A stretch of 64,000 nucleotides of DNA. Origin: JAVVHH01 sp965199585. GTDB lineage: Bacteria > Pseudomonadota > Alphaproteobacteria > Acetobacterales > Acetobacteraceae. This document shows, in pieces, positions 46,466-55,104 of this stretch (its first letter is position 1; the number at the start of each line of letters is the position of its first letter). Where the stretch lies: NCBI GenBank assembly GCA_965199585.1, contig CBDASI010000002.1, forward strand, positions 1,674,001-1,738,000. The letters run 5' to 3'. The notes under the pieces were generated by a model. The model was not told where the DNA came from and ran no database searches. It saw only the letters and a program-made list of their open reading frames with translations. The position numbers were made by a program, and so were the translations under genes.

Positions 46466-48370
46466 TCAGGCTCCCCGCACCAGCTGCAACGATCCGCGCC
46501 AGCCCGCGACCCGGCGCGGCACGGCGCCGAACAGATGCACCAGGCCGCCGAAGATGCCCTGCGGCAGATACAGGAAGGCCGCCACCAGCATCGCGCCGTT
46601 GGCGAAGGTCTTATACACCGAGAGCGCCTGGATCACGGTCGGCAGCACCGTCAGCAGCGCGGCGCCGAACACGGGGCCGAGCAGCGTGCCTTCGCCGCCG
46701 ATGATCATCATGGTGACCAGTTCGAGCGACCGGGTGGTGCCCACCATCTCCGGGGCAAGGAAGTTGAAGTCGAACGCATACAGGCTGCCGGCCAGGGACG
46801 CGAACACCGCGCTGATGGCGAAGGCGGCCAGCTTGTACAGCGGCACGTTGATGCCCAGCGCCGCCGCGGCCATCTGGTCCGTGCGGATCGCCTGCAGCGT
46901 GCGGCCGAAATCCGAACGCATCGCACCGGACAGCAGCGCCAGCGAGACCACGACGACGGCCAGCACCAGATAGTACATGCGCATCGGGCTATCGAACTCG
47001 TAGTCGCCAATCCGAAACGGCGGGATGCCGACCAGGCCCGACGGACCGCCGGTGATGCCGTCCAGCCCGATTGCCAACGAGTCGACCAGCAGCCCGAAGG
47101 CGAGGGTGGCGAGGGCGAGGTAGAGTCCGCGCAACCGCATGGTGATCAGCGCCAAGCCGAGGGCGCAGGCGAGCGATACGCCGATCCCGGCCAGCGTGCC
47201 GAGCAAGGGCGGGACGTCGTAGGCCACCGCGAGCCATCCCGCGGTGTAGCCGCCGATCGCCATGAACCCGGCCTGCCCCAGGCTGACCTGTCCCGCATAG
47301 CCCATCAGCACGTTGAGCCCGAGCAGGGCGACGAACAGGATCAGCGTGATGACGGTGGAGCCCAGCAGCCCGCCCTCCGGCAGCAGCCAAGGCAGCGCGG
47401 CTGCCGCACCGAGCCCGAACACCCAGGACAAGCGAACCGTGCCGGGACGCAGGCGGATGATGCCCTTATGCACCCGCGGCTCGTCCCGCACGTCGGTCCG
47501 CCGGGCTTGGCGCGGCGCGAACAAGCCGCTGGGCCGCCAGAGCAGCACCACGAGCAGCAGGCCGAGCGCGAGCGCGTTGCTGAACAGGGACGAGACGTAG
47601 GCGGTGGCGAATTGGCTCGCCAGGCCCAGCAGCAGCCCGCCGGCCACGGCGCCCGGGAAGGAACCGACGCCGCCGACGGCGACCGCGATGAAGCCGAAGA
47701 TGGTGAACAGGGTGCCCGTGTCGAACTGCAGCGAGGTGGCGGGGGCCACCACGATGCCGGCGACCGCGCCGATCGCGGCCGACAGCGCGTAGGCGAACAG
47801 CGTCATGCCCGGAACGCTGATGCCCATCAGGCGCGCCGCGGCCGGGTTCTCGGCGCAGGCGCGCAAGGCGCGGCCCAGGCCGGTGCGCTGCAGTAGGAAC
47901 CACAAGGCAGCCACCAGCAGCACCGTAGTGCCGAAGACCCAGAAATCCTGGGTGGGAACCAGGATCCCGGCGATGGAGACCGGCCGGTCTCCGGAGAAGG
48001 GCGGCATCACGTAGGGCTGGCTGCCCCAGCCCACCAGCATCCCGCCGCCGAGCACCGCCAGCAGCCCGGCGGTCAGCATCAGCATGTTGCTGTTCGACAC
48101 GCGCCGCATGCCGGGCACGAAGGCGACGGCGCCGAGGGCCGCGCCCACCAGCGTGGTGCCCAGCACCCCGCCCGTGGCCGCCAACGCCAAAGGCCAGCCC
48201 CACCGCTGGCGCAGGCTGTACGTCAGCAGTGCGCCGAGGATGCAGAAGCCGCCCTGCGCCAGATTGATCACCCCGGTGACGCGGTAGACCAGGCCGAAGC
48301 CGACCGCGAGTAGCGCGTAGACGCAGCCCTGCAGCAGGCCGCCGAGTGCGATCTGGATCAGCTCCGTCAC
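46466..48370 (-). CDS. LivH-LivM fused ABC permease
   Basis: A 634-residue permease in which LivH (about 1-285; starts MTELIQIALGGLLQGCVYAL) is joined to LivM (about 310-634; TLILFVALLGLNVLMGYAG and GQAGFMAIGGYTAG). Both halves show the family's glycine-rich helices and cytosolic ATPase-contact loops (ALRACAENPAAARLMGI; TLQAIRTDQMAAAALGI). The fusion removes the need for two separate permease genes and contrasts with the LivM-LivG fusion at the left end of the window. First gene of the transporter operon; a CTAAG-N4-CTTAG palindrome lies about 80 bp upstream of its start. Confidence 0.92.
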   Translation of the reverse strand: MTELIQIALGGLLQGCVYALLAVGFGLVYRVTGVINLAQGGFCILGALLTYSLRQRWGWPLALAATGGVLGTTLVGAALGAVAFVPGMRRVSNSNMLMLTAGLLAVLGGGMLVGWGSQPYVMPPFSGDRPVSIAGILVPTQDFWVFGTTVLLVAALWFLLQRTGLGRALRACAENPAAARLMGISVPGMTLFAYALSAAIGAVAGIVVAPATSLQFDTGTLFTIFGFIAVAVGGVGSFPGAVAGGLLLGLASQFATAYVSSLFSNALALGLLLVVLLWRPSGLFAPRQARRTDVRDEPRVHKGIIRLRPGTVRLSWVFGLGAAAALPWLLPEGGLLGSTVITLILFVALLGLNVLMGYAGQVSLGQAGFMAIGGYTAGWLAVAYDVPPLLGTLAGIGVSLACALGLALITMRLRGLYLALATLAFGLLVDSLAIGLDGITGGPSGLVGIPPFRIGDYEFDSPMRMYYLVLAVVVVSLALLSGAMRSDFGRTLQAIRTDQMAAAALGINVPLYKLAAFAISAVFASLAGSLYAFDFNFLAPEMVGTTRSLELVTMMIIGGEGTLLGPVFGAALLTVLPTVIQALSVYKTFANGAMLVAAFLYLPQGIFGGLVHLFGAVPRRVAGWRGSLQLVRGA

Positions 48371-48446
48371 GTAAGGACCCCAGGCCGGCCGCCCCGTTCG
48401 CCCGCGATGTTCCGCATGGCCGCTTCTCCCCGTCTTTGGTCATTTG

Positions 48447-48460
48447 CTAAGAGAGCTTAG
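48447..48460. promoter_or_regulatory. Palindrome ctaag-N4-cttag upstream of the LivHM operon
   Basis: Arms ctaag (48447-48451) and cttag (48456-48460). It lies in the 241-bp divergent region between livHM and the MarR gene, inside AT-richer sequence. An inside-out version with the same half-sites is at 51449-51462, in front of the oxygenase and reductase genes. Candidate site for the adjacent MarR regulator. Confidence 0.5.
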
Positions 48461-48611
48461 TAATATTGTCCAGCCAAACCGGCGGAAGCTCGCGCGGTTA
48501 GTTCAGAAAAAGCCATGCTGGGGCAGATAGAGCAGCAAAATTTAGGTTAGTTGGTTAAGCTTTTCCGCACCGTGTCGCACGCGGGCTGTCTTGCGGCTAA
48601 GCTTCGGCCTC

Positions 48612-49073
48612 ATGTCCGATGCTCCCGACCCTCGTTCCGCCGCCGTCGAGCTCCCGCTTGGGGACAGTCTCGGCTACCAGATCCGCACCACCCACCGACT
48701 GTTCCAGCGCGCCTTGCAGCTCGAGATCGAGCGATCGGGCGTCACGCTCGGGATGTGGTATTTCCTGCGCGTTCTATGGTCGGAAGACGGCATCACCCAA
48801 AGCGAGCTGTCGCAGCGCGTGGGCACCATGGAACCGACCACCCTGTCCGCCATCCGCGACATGGAACGCAACGGGTTGGTGCGTCGCGCGCCGCACCCGG
48901 ACGACCGGCGCAAGATCAACATCTACATGACGGACGAGGGCCGCGCCCTGCGGGACCAGCTGCTACCGACGGCGCACGCCGTCATCGCCGCCGCCTCCGC
49001 CGGGCTCACGGACCGGGAGAAGACCATGCTGATCGCCCTGCTGAAGGCGATGCAGGCGAACCTGCAGGAGTGA
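48612..49073 (+). CDS. MarR-family transcriptional regulator
   Basis: About 153 residues with a winged HTH: LRVLWSEDGITQSELSQRVG, recognition helix METTLSAIRDMERNG-like (sequence PTTLSAIRDMERNGLV) and the wing RRAPHPDDRRKINIYMTD, matching MarR consensus (DxRxxxl). The ATG at 48612 is chosen; a TTG at 48591 would add seven residues. Divergent from the LivHM operon and beside the oxygenase genes, so it probably senses the aromatic substrate and represses both. A single ctaag half-site lies close to its own start (48597-48601). Confidence 0.88.
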   Translation: MSDAPDPRSAAVELPLGDSLGYQIRTTHRLFQRALQLEIERSGVTLGMWYFLRVLWSEDGITQSELSQRVGTMEPTTLSAIRDMERNGLVRRAPHPDDRRKINIYMTDEGRALRDQLLPTAHAVIAAASAGLTDREKTMLIALLKAMQANLQE

Positions 49074-49082
49074 AGGACGGGC

Positions 49083-49271
49083 TCAGCCCGCCGTGCCGCT
49101 GCTGGCCGCCGCGGCGATGATCGCCACCACGTCCGTCTCGGCCGCCGCCTTACTCTGGTAGCGGGGCTGGGTGGTCACGAAGGGCTGCTCGGCGTCGTGC
49201 GGGTTGTAGATCTCGAGGAAGAACTTGTTGGACGCGGGATCGAGCACGGGTTCGATGCGGATGAGGCTCAT
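49083..49271 (-). CDS. Hypothetical 62-residue protein in the aromatic operon
   Basis: A short alpha/beta protein: MSLIRIEPVLDPASNKFFLE, YNPHDAEQPFVTTQPRYQS, then an Ala-rich helix. No family is recognised. The start overlaps the Pht4-like stop as ATGA, so it is translationally coupled and likely real despite its length. It is the last gene of the reductase-dehydrogenase operon. Confidence 0.6.
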   Translation of the reverse strand: MSLIRIEPVLDPASNKFFLEIYNPHDAEQPFVTTQPRYQSKAAAETDVVAIIAAAASSGTAG

Positions 49272-50452
49272 GCTGGTGTCTCCTGGTGATGCAGCGGGAT
49301 CTCTTGGCCCGTGCTGCTGGATTGGAGGATGGCGAGGCAGATCTCGGCGGTGGCCATGCCCCAGGTGCCGGTGTGCAGCGGCGGTCGGCCGTCAAGCACG
49401 GCAGCGGCCAACTCGTCGATCACCTCCGCCCGGGGCACGTCCGGCGGCGGCAGCGCCTCGAACGAGCGTTCCGCGTCGCCGAACATTTCCACGCCGTTCG
49501 GCATGGGCCGCAGGTCGCCTCGCTCGCAGGATACCACGACGAAGCCGAAATGATTGTAAGCGGGCGGCGGCGGTGCGGTCCGCATCTCCGCCGCCGAGAC
49601 CGTGGTGCCATAGGCGCGGCAGTTCTTCAGCGCCGCTTCCTGCGCCGGGTCCAGGCCGCGAAGCTTGCGGCGGGCGTCGCCATAGCCGGCGCCATTCCGT
49701 TGCTGCCCCATCTCGCCGATCCAGCCCTGCAGCGCGTCGCTGTCGAAATGGCCGTGCCCGTTATAGGTGAGGCTCGCGAAGGCGCCGTTGGCGAAGCTGA
49801 GATGGGCGGCATAGGCGCCTTCGGTGCGCCGCGCCGGGTCCCAGATGCCGGACGAGGCCCTGACGCTGGTCGCCGGGCTGCCGGCCAGCAGGCGCACGAC
49901 CTCCACCTGGTGCGGCGCCTGGCTGAAGATGGCGCCGCCGCCTTGCGCGGTGTCCAGCTCCTCCGGTCGCCGCGGGCGGTAGAGGTAGTCGGTGAAGTTC
50001 AGCGCCGTGATCATCCGCACCGCGCCGAACGCTCCGCTGTCGAGCAGCTCGCGGGTGCGGAGATAGGGCAGGTCGTAGCTGTGGCTGTGCCCGACCAGGA
50101 GGTGGATGCGCGCGTCCCGCGCCGCCTCCACCATGGCGCGGCAGTCCTCGATCGTGAGCGCCATGGGCTTCTCGACCAGCACGTGCTTGCCGTGCGCCGC
50201 CGCGAGGCGGACGTGCTCGACGTGGAACTGGTGCGGGGTGGCGATGTAGACGGCGTCCACCTCGGGATCTGCGCAGAGCGCGGCTACGTCAGCATAGGCA
50301 GGTGCGCCAAAATCGCGGGAGAAGCAGTCCCGCGCCTCGGCGCGCGGATCGGCGGCGCCGGTCAGGCGGATGCGGGGATGCCGCACCAGCGTCGGCAGCA
50401 TCAGCATGAAGGCGCGGCCCAGCCCGCCCACGCCCAGCCGCAGCACCGTCAT
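49268..50452 (-). CDS. Gfo/Idh/MocA dehydrogenase, phthalate dihydrodiol dehydrogenase-like (Pht4 type)
   Basis: A 394-residue NAD-dependent dehydrogenase. The nucleotide loop is GVGGLGRAFMLMLP (residues 8-21), with VLVEKPMALT near 90 and GGGAIFSQAPHQVEVVRLLA carrying the catalytic-region His. The extended C-terminal block (GIWDPARRTEGAYAAHLSFA, SLTYNGHGHFDSD, GWIGEMG) is the pattern I associate with cis-4,5-dihydrodiol phthalate dehydrogenases. That reaction would re-aromatise the dioxygenase product to a catechol-type acid. It lies seven bases after the reductase stop. Specific substrate is inference from the neighbours. Confidence 0.78.
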   Translation of the reverse strand: MTVLRLGVGGLGRAFMLMLPTLVRHPRIRLTGAADPRAEARDCFSRDFGAPAYADVAALCADPEVDAVYIATPHQFHVEHVRLAAAHGKHVLVEKPMALTIEDCRAMVEAARDARIHLLVGHSHSYDLPYLRTRELLDSGAFGAVRMITALNFTDYLYRPRRPEELDTAQGGGAIFSQAPHQVEVVRLLAGSPATSVRASSGIWDPARRTEGAYAAHLSFANGAFASLTYNGHGHFDSDALQGWIGEMGQQRNGAGYGDARRKLRGLDPAQEAALKNCRAYGTTVSAAEMRTAPPPPAYNHFGFVVVSCERGDLRPMPNGVEMFGDAERSFEALPPPDVPRAEVIDELAAAVLDGRPPLHTGTWGMATAEICLAILQSSSTGQEIPLHHQETPA

Positions 50453-50459
50453 GCCCCGC

Positions 50460-51422
50460 TCACAAGTCGAGCACCAGGACGGGGCTCTTGGCGCGCGACA
50501 CGCAGATCATCATGCTCGTCCGCTTGCCAGCTTCGTCCAATACCAGGTCCCGGTGATCGGGTTCGCCCTCGAGCACCCGGGTGCGGCAGGTGCCGCAGGT
50601 GCCGCTCTCGCAGCTGCTGGGCGTGACCCGGCCATGCGCGCGGATCGTCTCCAGGATGGTAGTCCCCACGGGCACTTCCAGCCGCGCACCCCCGGCGCCG
50701 AGCTGCACGGTGAACGGCGTGTCGTCCGCGCGCGGACGCACCAGGTCGGAACCGAAATCCTCAAAATGCACCGCCGTTTCCGGCCAGTGCCCCGTCATGT
50801 CGCGCACCGCGTCCATCAGCGGGCGCGGGCCGCAACAGTAGATGTAGGCCCGGCTCGGCTCCTCGAAGACCGGCCATAGATCGAAGGCGCGATCCGGGTC
50901 TCCCTCGTCGTGGTGCACCGTCACCCGGTCTCCGAACGCGGCCAGCTCCGGCAGGAACGCGGTGCCGGGGGCGCTGCGGGTCAGGTAGTAGAGGTGGAAG
51001 GGCTTGTCGCCGGTGGCGGTCAGGTAGCGGATCATCGACAGTACCGGCGTGATGCCGATCCCGCCGGCGACGAAGATGTAGCTCGAGGCCGACGTCACCA
51101 GCTCGAATAGGTTGCGCGGGGCCATGACCCGCACCGTGTCGCCGGGCTTGACGCCGTCGATCAGGCTGACCGAGCCGCCGCGGCCGCCCGTCTCGCGCTT
51201 GACGGCGACGACGTAGCGGTCACGCTCGTGCGGATCGTTGCACAGCGAGTAGTTCCGCATCGCCCCGCTCGGCACCTTGATGGCCAGATGGGAGCCCGGC
51301 GCCCAGGCCGGCAGGTCTGCACCGGCCGGGTCGCGGAGCTCGAATAGGTGGATGCCGTCCGCCGCCGGTTCGGCTCGCGCCACCACCAACTCGAGCGTTC
51401 CGCCGTCCTCGACTTCGGTCAT
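50460..51422 (-). CDS. Phthalate dioxygenase reductase-type oxidoreductase (FMN, 2Fe-2S)
   Basis: A 320-residue reductase with the PDR/VanB order: flavin-binding barrel (RNYSLCNDP, about 57-65), NAD-binding domain (FVAGGIGITPVLSMIRYL; CCGPRPLMDAV) and C-terminal plant-type ferredoxin domain with CESGTCGTCRTRV and a last Cys in MMICVS. It passes electrons from NADH to the Rieske oxygenase encoded divergently. The order, FMN domain first and ferredoxin last, is that of class IA oxygenase reductases. Confidence 0.9.
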   Translation of the reverse strand: MTEVEDGGTLELVVARAEPAADGIHLFELRDPAGADLPAWAPGSHLAIKVPSGAMRNYSLCNDPHERDRYVVAVKRETGGRGGSVSLIDGVKPGDTVRVMAPRNLFELVTSASSYIFVAGGIGITPVLSMIRYLTATGDKPFHLYYLTRSAPGTAFLPELAAFGDRVTVHHDEGDPDRAFDLWPVFEEPSRAYIYCCGPRPLMDAVRDMTGHWPETAVHFEDFGSDLVRPRADDTPFTVQLGAGGARLEVPVGTTILETIRAHGRVTPSSCESGTCGTCRTRVLEGEPDHRDLVLDEAGKRTSMMICVSRAKSPVLVLDL

Positions 51423-51448
51423 GCCGTTCCTCCCGCCTCGTCGAATGT

Positions 51449-51462
51449 CTTAGTGCCCTAAG
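51449..51462. promoter_or_regulatory. Palindrome cttag-N4-ctaag in the oxygenase/reductase divergent promoter
   Basis: Arms cttag (51449-51453) and ctaag (51458-51462), between the reductase start at 51422 and the oxygenase start at 51594. Half-sites match those at 48447-48460 in swapped order. Further AT-rich symmetry (ttgaccggtgtcaa at 51479-51492) lies downstream. Confidence 0.5.
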
Positions 51463-51593
51463 TAAATTTGCTCAAGCTTGACCGGTGTCAAACACCGTCA
51501 TGACTGGTCATCCGCTCACGCCGGACACGCCTATGGACACTATGGAGCCTAAGCATTATTCGTTTGCGCAAGACGCACGTGGAGGAAACACCG

Positions 51594-52934
51594 ATGCTGA
51601 CCGCGCAAGAGAACGACCGCCTGTGCCGGGTCGAGGGCGAGGCGCCCATGGGGCAGATGATGCGCCGGCACTGGATCCCGGCGCTGCTGTCCGAACAGGT
51701 GGCGGAGCGGGACGGCGCGCCGGTGCGGGTCAAGCTGCTGGGCGAGGAGCTGGTCGCGTTCCGCGATACTCACGGGCGCCTGGGCCTGCTCGGCGAGTTC
51801 TGCACGCACCGTAAGGCGTCGCTGGTGTTCGGCCGCAACGAGGAATGCGGCCTGCGCTGCCTCTACCACGGCTGGAAGTTCGACGTGGACGGCAACGTGG
51901 TCGAGATGCCGTCGGAACCGAAGGAAAGCGGCTTTGCGGAGAAGGTGAAGCACAAGGCGTACCCGACCCGCGAGGCCGGCGGCTTCGTCTGGACTTTCAT
52001 GGGGCCGGCCGACGAGATGCCGGCGTTCGAGGCGCCGGCCTGGGCGCCGACGCCGGACGCCAAGGTGTCGATCGTCAAGGTGCAGCTGCCCTGCAACTGG
52101 GCGCAGGTGATGGAAGGGCAGATCGATTCGGCCCACAGCTCGAGCCTGCATTCGTCCGACATGAAGCCGGCCCGTGTCGCCACCGCGGGCGCCACCGACT
52201 CGCACTGGACCCGGCCGTCCACCGACAAGAACCCGCGCATCCAGGTGCAGGTCACCAACTACGGCATGCGCTACGCCGCCATCCGCCGGCCGATCATGAA
52301 CGCGCGCGAGACCGACTACGTCCGCATCACCACCTTCGTGGCCCCGTTCACGGCGCTGATCCCGCCCAATAGTTCCTACAACGTGGCCAGCGTGATCGTG
52401 CCGCGCGACGACACCAGCTGCTACTTCCACTTCATCGCCTGGGGCTATGGCGATACCGTGATCGCTCAGGACGCCTGGCGCCGGTTCTGCGTCATGCAGC
52501 CCGGCGTCGACGTGGACGATCAGTTCCGTCCGCTGTTCCGCAATGCCGCCAACAACTACATGCAGGACCGGCAGGCGATGAAGGAGGGCGACTTCACCGG
52601 CCTGCCCGGCATCCCCAACCAGGACATCGCCATGTGGGAGTCGATGGGCGCCATCGCCGACCGCAGCGCGGAACGCCTGGGCGCCAGCGACATCGCGGTG
52701 ATCCAGTTCCGCCGCGTCATGCTGGATGCGGTGGCGCGGTTCCGGCAGGGGGCCGGCACCATCGGCCAGGTGCAGCCGCATTTGCCGCAAGCCAAGCTCC
52801 GCTCCTACCAGGGCATCGTGCCGAAGACCGAGAACTGGCGCCTGCTGGGCGCCGAAGCCGAGGAGATCGCCTACCTGCAAGGCATCGAGGAGGATGAGAC
52901 GGACCGCGAGATGGCCCTGGCCGCGGCGGAGTAG
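51594..52934 (+). CDS. Rieske non-heme iron oxygenase, phthalate 4,5-dioxygenase-like
   Basis: A 446-residue oxygenase. The Rieske centre ligands are C70/H72 (CTH) and C89/H92 (CLYH), and the mononuclear iron site has D178, H181 and H186 (DSAHSSSLH). Size and the single-subunit type match phthalate-type class IA enzymes. These hydroxylate an aromatic ring to a cis-dihydrodiol using the partner reductase. The ATG at 51594 has GGAGGA seven bases upstream. It is followed after five bases by the binding protein of the importer. The exact ring substrate is inferred from context; vanillate or other carboxylates remain possible. Confidence 0.88.
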   Translation: MLTAQENDRLCRVEGEAPMGQMMRRHWIPALLSEQVAERDGAPVRVKLLGEELVAFRDTHGRLGLLGEFCTHRKASLVFGRNEECGLRCLYHGWKFDVDGNVVEMPSEPKESGFAEKVKHKAYPTREAGGFVWTFMGPADEMPAFEAPAWAPTPDAKVSIVKVQLPCNWAQVMEGQIDSAHSSSLHSSDMKPARVATAGATDSHWTRPSTDKNPRIQVQVTNYGMRYAAIRRPIMNARETDYVRITTFVAPFTALIPPNSSYNVASVIVPRDDTSCYFHFIAWGYGDTVIAQDAWRRFCVMQPGVDVDDQFRPLFRNAANNYMQDRQAMKEGDFTGLPGIPNQDIAMWESMGAIADRSAERLGASDIAVIQFRRVMLDAVARFRQGAGTIGQVQPHLPQAKLRSYQGIVPKTENWRLLGAEAEEIAYLQGIEEDETDREMALAAAE

Positions 52935-52939
52935 CGGCC

Positions 52940-54100
52940 ATGTCGTTCCGCGCGATCCTCCTCGCCGCCCTGCTGATGGCACCGGCGGCCCGGGCGGCCG
53001 AGCCGTTCGACATCCATGTCGTCTTGCCGCTCACGGGGGCGGCGGCGTTCCTGGGCACCAGCGAGCAGGCCGCGCTGCAGCGCGCGGAGCCCGTGCTCAG
53101 CCGGGACGGCGGGATCGGCGGCCGTGCCGTGCGCTTCGTGTTCCATGACGACCAGACCAGCCCCCAGGTCGCGGTGCAGCTGGCCAATCAGATCAACGCC
53201 GGCAAGCCCGCCATCGTCCTCGGCTCCGCCACCGTTGCGATGTGCAACGCGATGGCACCGCTCTACCGGCGCGGCCCCGTCCTGTTCTGCCTGTCGCCCG
53301 GCATCTACCCGGCGCCCGGCAGCTTCACGTTCAGCTCCAGCAACTCCACCCGCGACCTCGCCTCAGCCCTGCTGCGATACTTCGCTGCCCGGGGTCTGAC
53401 CCGCATCGCGGTCATCACCAGCACCGACGCCAGCGGCCAGGACGCGCAGCGCCAGTTGCGCGAGGTCGTGGCCGACCCGGCCAACAAGGCGATCACGGTG
53501 GTCAACGAGACCAGCTTCAACCCCACCGACGTCAGTGCGTCCGCGCAGATCCAGCGGATCAAGGGGTCGGCCCCGCAGGTGGTGATCGCCTGGTCGACCG
53601 GCTCGGCGATCGGCACCGTGTTCAAGGCAATCCAGGATGCCGGCATCAGCGTTCCCGTCGCGACCACCGATGGAAACATGACGTACGCCACCATGAAGCA
53701 GTTCGCCGACGTGCTGCCGGCGGAACTCTATATTCCGTCGCCGGAATGGCCGAAGACCGACCGGGACGAGACCCCGCCGCCGGTGAAGGCGGCCAAGGAG
53801 CTGTTCTTCTCCGCTTTCGAGGGCAGCGGCACCTCGCCGGACGCGGCATCCTCCTTCGCATGGGACCCGGCACTGCTGGCCGTCGCCGCCCTGCGCGCGA
53901 TCGGGCCGGACGCCACGCCCGAGCAGGTCCGGGATCGCCTGTCCAAGCTGACCGGCTTCGCCGGCGTCAACGGCATCTACGATTTCCCCAAGGTGCCGCA
54001 GCGCGGGCTGGACGACAGCAACGTGGTCGTCACGAGATGGGACCGCACCGCGAAGCAGTGGCAGATCGTCAGCCACCCTCGCGGCCAGCCGCTCGAGTAG
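52940..54100 (+). CDS. livK: LivK-type periplasmic substrate-binding protein
   Basis: A 386-residue binding protein of the HAAT (LivK, peripla_BP_6) family. A Sec signal peptide (FRAILLAALLMAPAARAAEP) is followed by HVVLPLTGAAAFLGTSEQAA and GGIGGRAVRFVFHDDQTSPQ, both typical. It belongs to the importer encoded on the opposite strand at 44.9-48.4 kb, which has no other binding protein in this window. Placed between oxygenase and decarboxylase genes, which ties the transporter to the pathway. Confidence 0.9.
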   Translation: MSFRAILLAALLMAPAARAAEPFDIHVVLPLTGAAAFLGTSEQAALQRAEPVLSRDGGIGGRAVRFVFHDDQTSPQVAVQLANQINAGKPAIVLGSATVAMCNAMAPLYRRGPVLFCLSPGIYPAPGSFTFSSSNSTRDLASALLRYFAARGLTRIAVITSTDASGQDAQRQLREVVADPANKAITVVNETSFNPTDVSASAQIQRIKGSAPQVVIAWSTGSAIGTVFKAIQDAGISVPVATTDGNMTYATMKQFADVLPAELYIPSPEWPKTDRDETPPPVKAAKELFFSAFEGSGTSPDAASSFAWDPALLAVAALRAIGPDATPEQVRDRLSKLTGFAGVNGIYDFPKVPQRGLDDSNVVVTRWDRTAKQWQIVSHPRGQPLE

Positions 54101-54111
54101 GAACCGTCACC

Positions 54112-55101
54112 ATGTCCAAGCTCCGCCTCTCCGTCGCCATCGGCGACTACGATCGCATGCGCCCGCTGGTCGACGGTGCGGTGCAGATCGACGCCGTCGA
54201 TCCGCAATTCATGTTGCTGGATCCCGAGGAGATCTTCTTCCGGGCGTTTCGGCAGGCCGATTTCGACATCACCGAGCTGTCCATGAGCAGCTACAGCGTC
54301 AAGACGGCCGCCGGCACCTCGCCCTACATCGCGGTCCCGGTTTTCCCGTCCCGCGCCTTCCGCCACACGTCGATCTACGTCCGCACCGACCGGATCAAGT
54401 CGCCCGCCGACCTGAAGGGCAAGCGCGTCGGCGTGCCGGAGTATCAGCTCACCGCCAATGTCTGGGTGCGGCTGTTCCTCGAGGAGGATTACGGCGTGCG
54501 GCCGTCGGACGTCACCTGGGTGCGCGGCGGCTACGAGCAGCCCGGCCGGGTCGAGAAGATCAGCCTGTCCTTGCCGGCCGACGTCCGCCTGGAATCGGTC
54601 CCGGAGGGCGCGACCATCTCCGGCATGCTGGCATCGGGCGAACTCGACGCGGTGATCGGCCCCCGTGCGCCGTCCTGCTTTCGCGCGCGCCACCCGAACG
54701 TGGGTTACCTGTTCGCCGACCCGCAACGGGAGGCCGCCGACTGGTATCGGCGCACGCAGATCTTCCCGATCATGCATCTGCTCGGCATCCGCCGCAGCTT
54801 GGCCGAGGCGCATCCGTGGCTGCCCTACGCCGTGGTCAAGGCGTTCGAGCAGTCCAAGCAGGTGGCGCTCGCCAAGCTTGGCGACACCTCGGCGACCAAG
54901 GTCACGCTGCCCTTCGTCGAGGAGCAGCTGGAAGCGGCGCGCGCCTTGATGGGCGAGGATTTCTGGTCTTACGGCCTCGAGCCCAATCGCCATGTGCTCG
55001 ACCGCTTCCTCCGCCAGCATCACGACGAGGGACTATCGTCGCGGCTGCTGTCGGCCGAGGAGCTGTTCCACCCGGCCGCGCTCGAGGCGCACCGGATCTG
55101 A
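54112..55101 (+). CDS. 4,5-dihydroxyphthalate decarboxylase-like protein (Pht5 family)
   Basis: A 329-residue protein of the NMT1/SBP-like fold that lacks a signal peptide, as in Pht5 decarboxylases. Matching blocks are RLSVAIGDYDRMRPLVDGAV, SRAFRHTSIYVRTDRIKSPA, LKGKRVGVPEYQLTANVWVR, WVRGGYEQPG, and the C-terminal FPIMHLLGIRRS and FWSYGLEPNR. Pht5 removes a carboxyl group from 4,5-dihydroxyphthalate to give protocatechuate. The start at 54112 follows the binding protein by 11 bp. Other family members may be cytosolic enzymes on related diacids. The convergent operon ends three bases later. Confidence 0.8.
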   Translation: MSKLRLSVAIGDYDRMRPLVDGAVQIDAVDPQFMLLDPEEIFFRAFRQADFDITELSMSSYSVKTAAGTSPYIAVPVFPSRAFRHTSIYVRTDRIKSPADLKGKRVGVPEYQLTANVWVRLFLEEDYGVRPSDVTWVRGGYEQPGRVEKISLSLPADVRLESVPEGATISGMLASGELDAVIGPRAPSCFRARHPNVGYLFADPQREAADWYRRTQIFPIMHLLGIRRSLAEAHPWLPYAVVKAFEQSKQVALAKLGDTSATKVTLPFVEEQLEAARALMGEDFWSYGLEPNRHVLDRFLRQHHDEGLSSRLLSAEELFHPAALEAHRI

Positions 55102-55104
55102 TGC

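Noticed and set aside
45701..47896. 731-codon plus-strand frame opposite LivG and LivHM
   Set aside because: Antisense shadow with Gln/Arg-rich low-complexity composition; the minus-strand genes have Walker and permease motifs.
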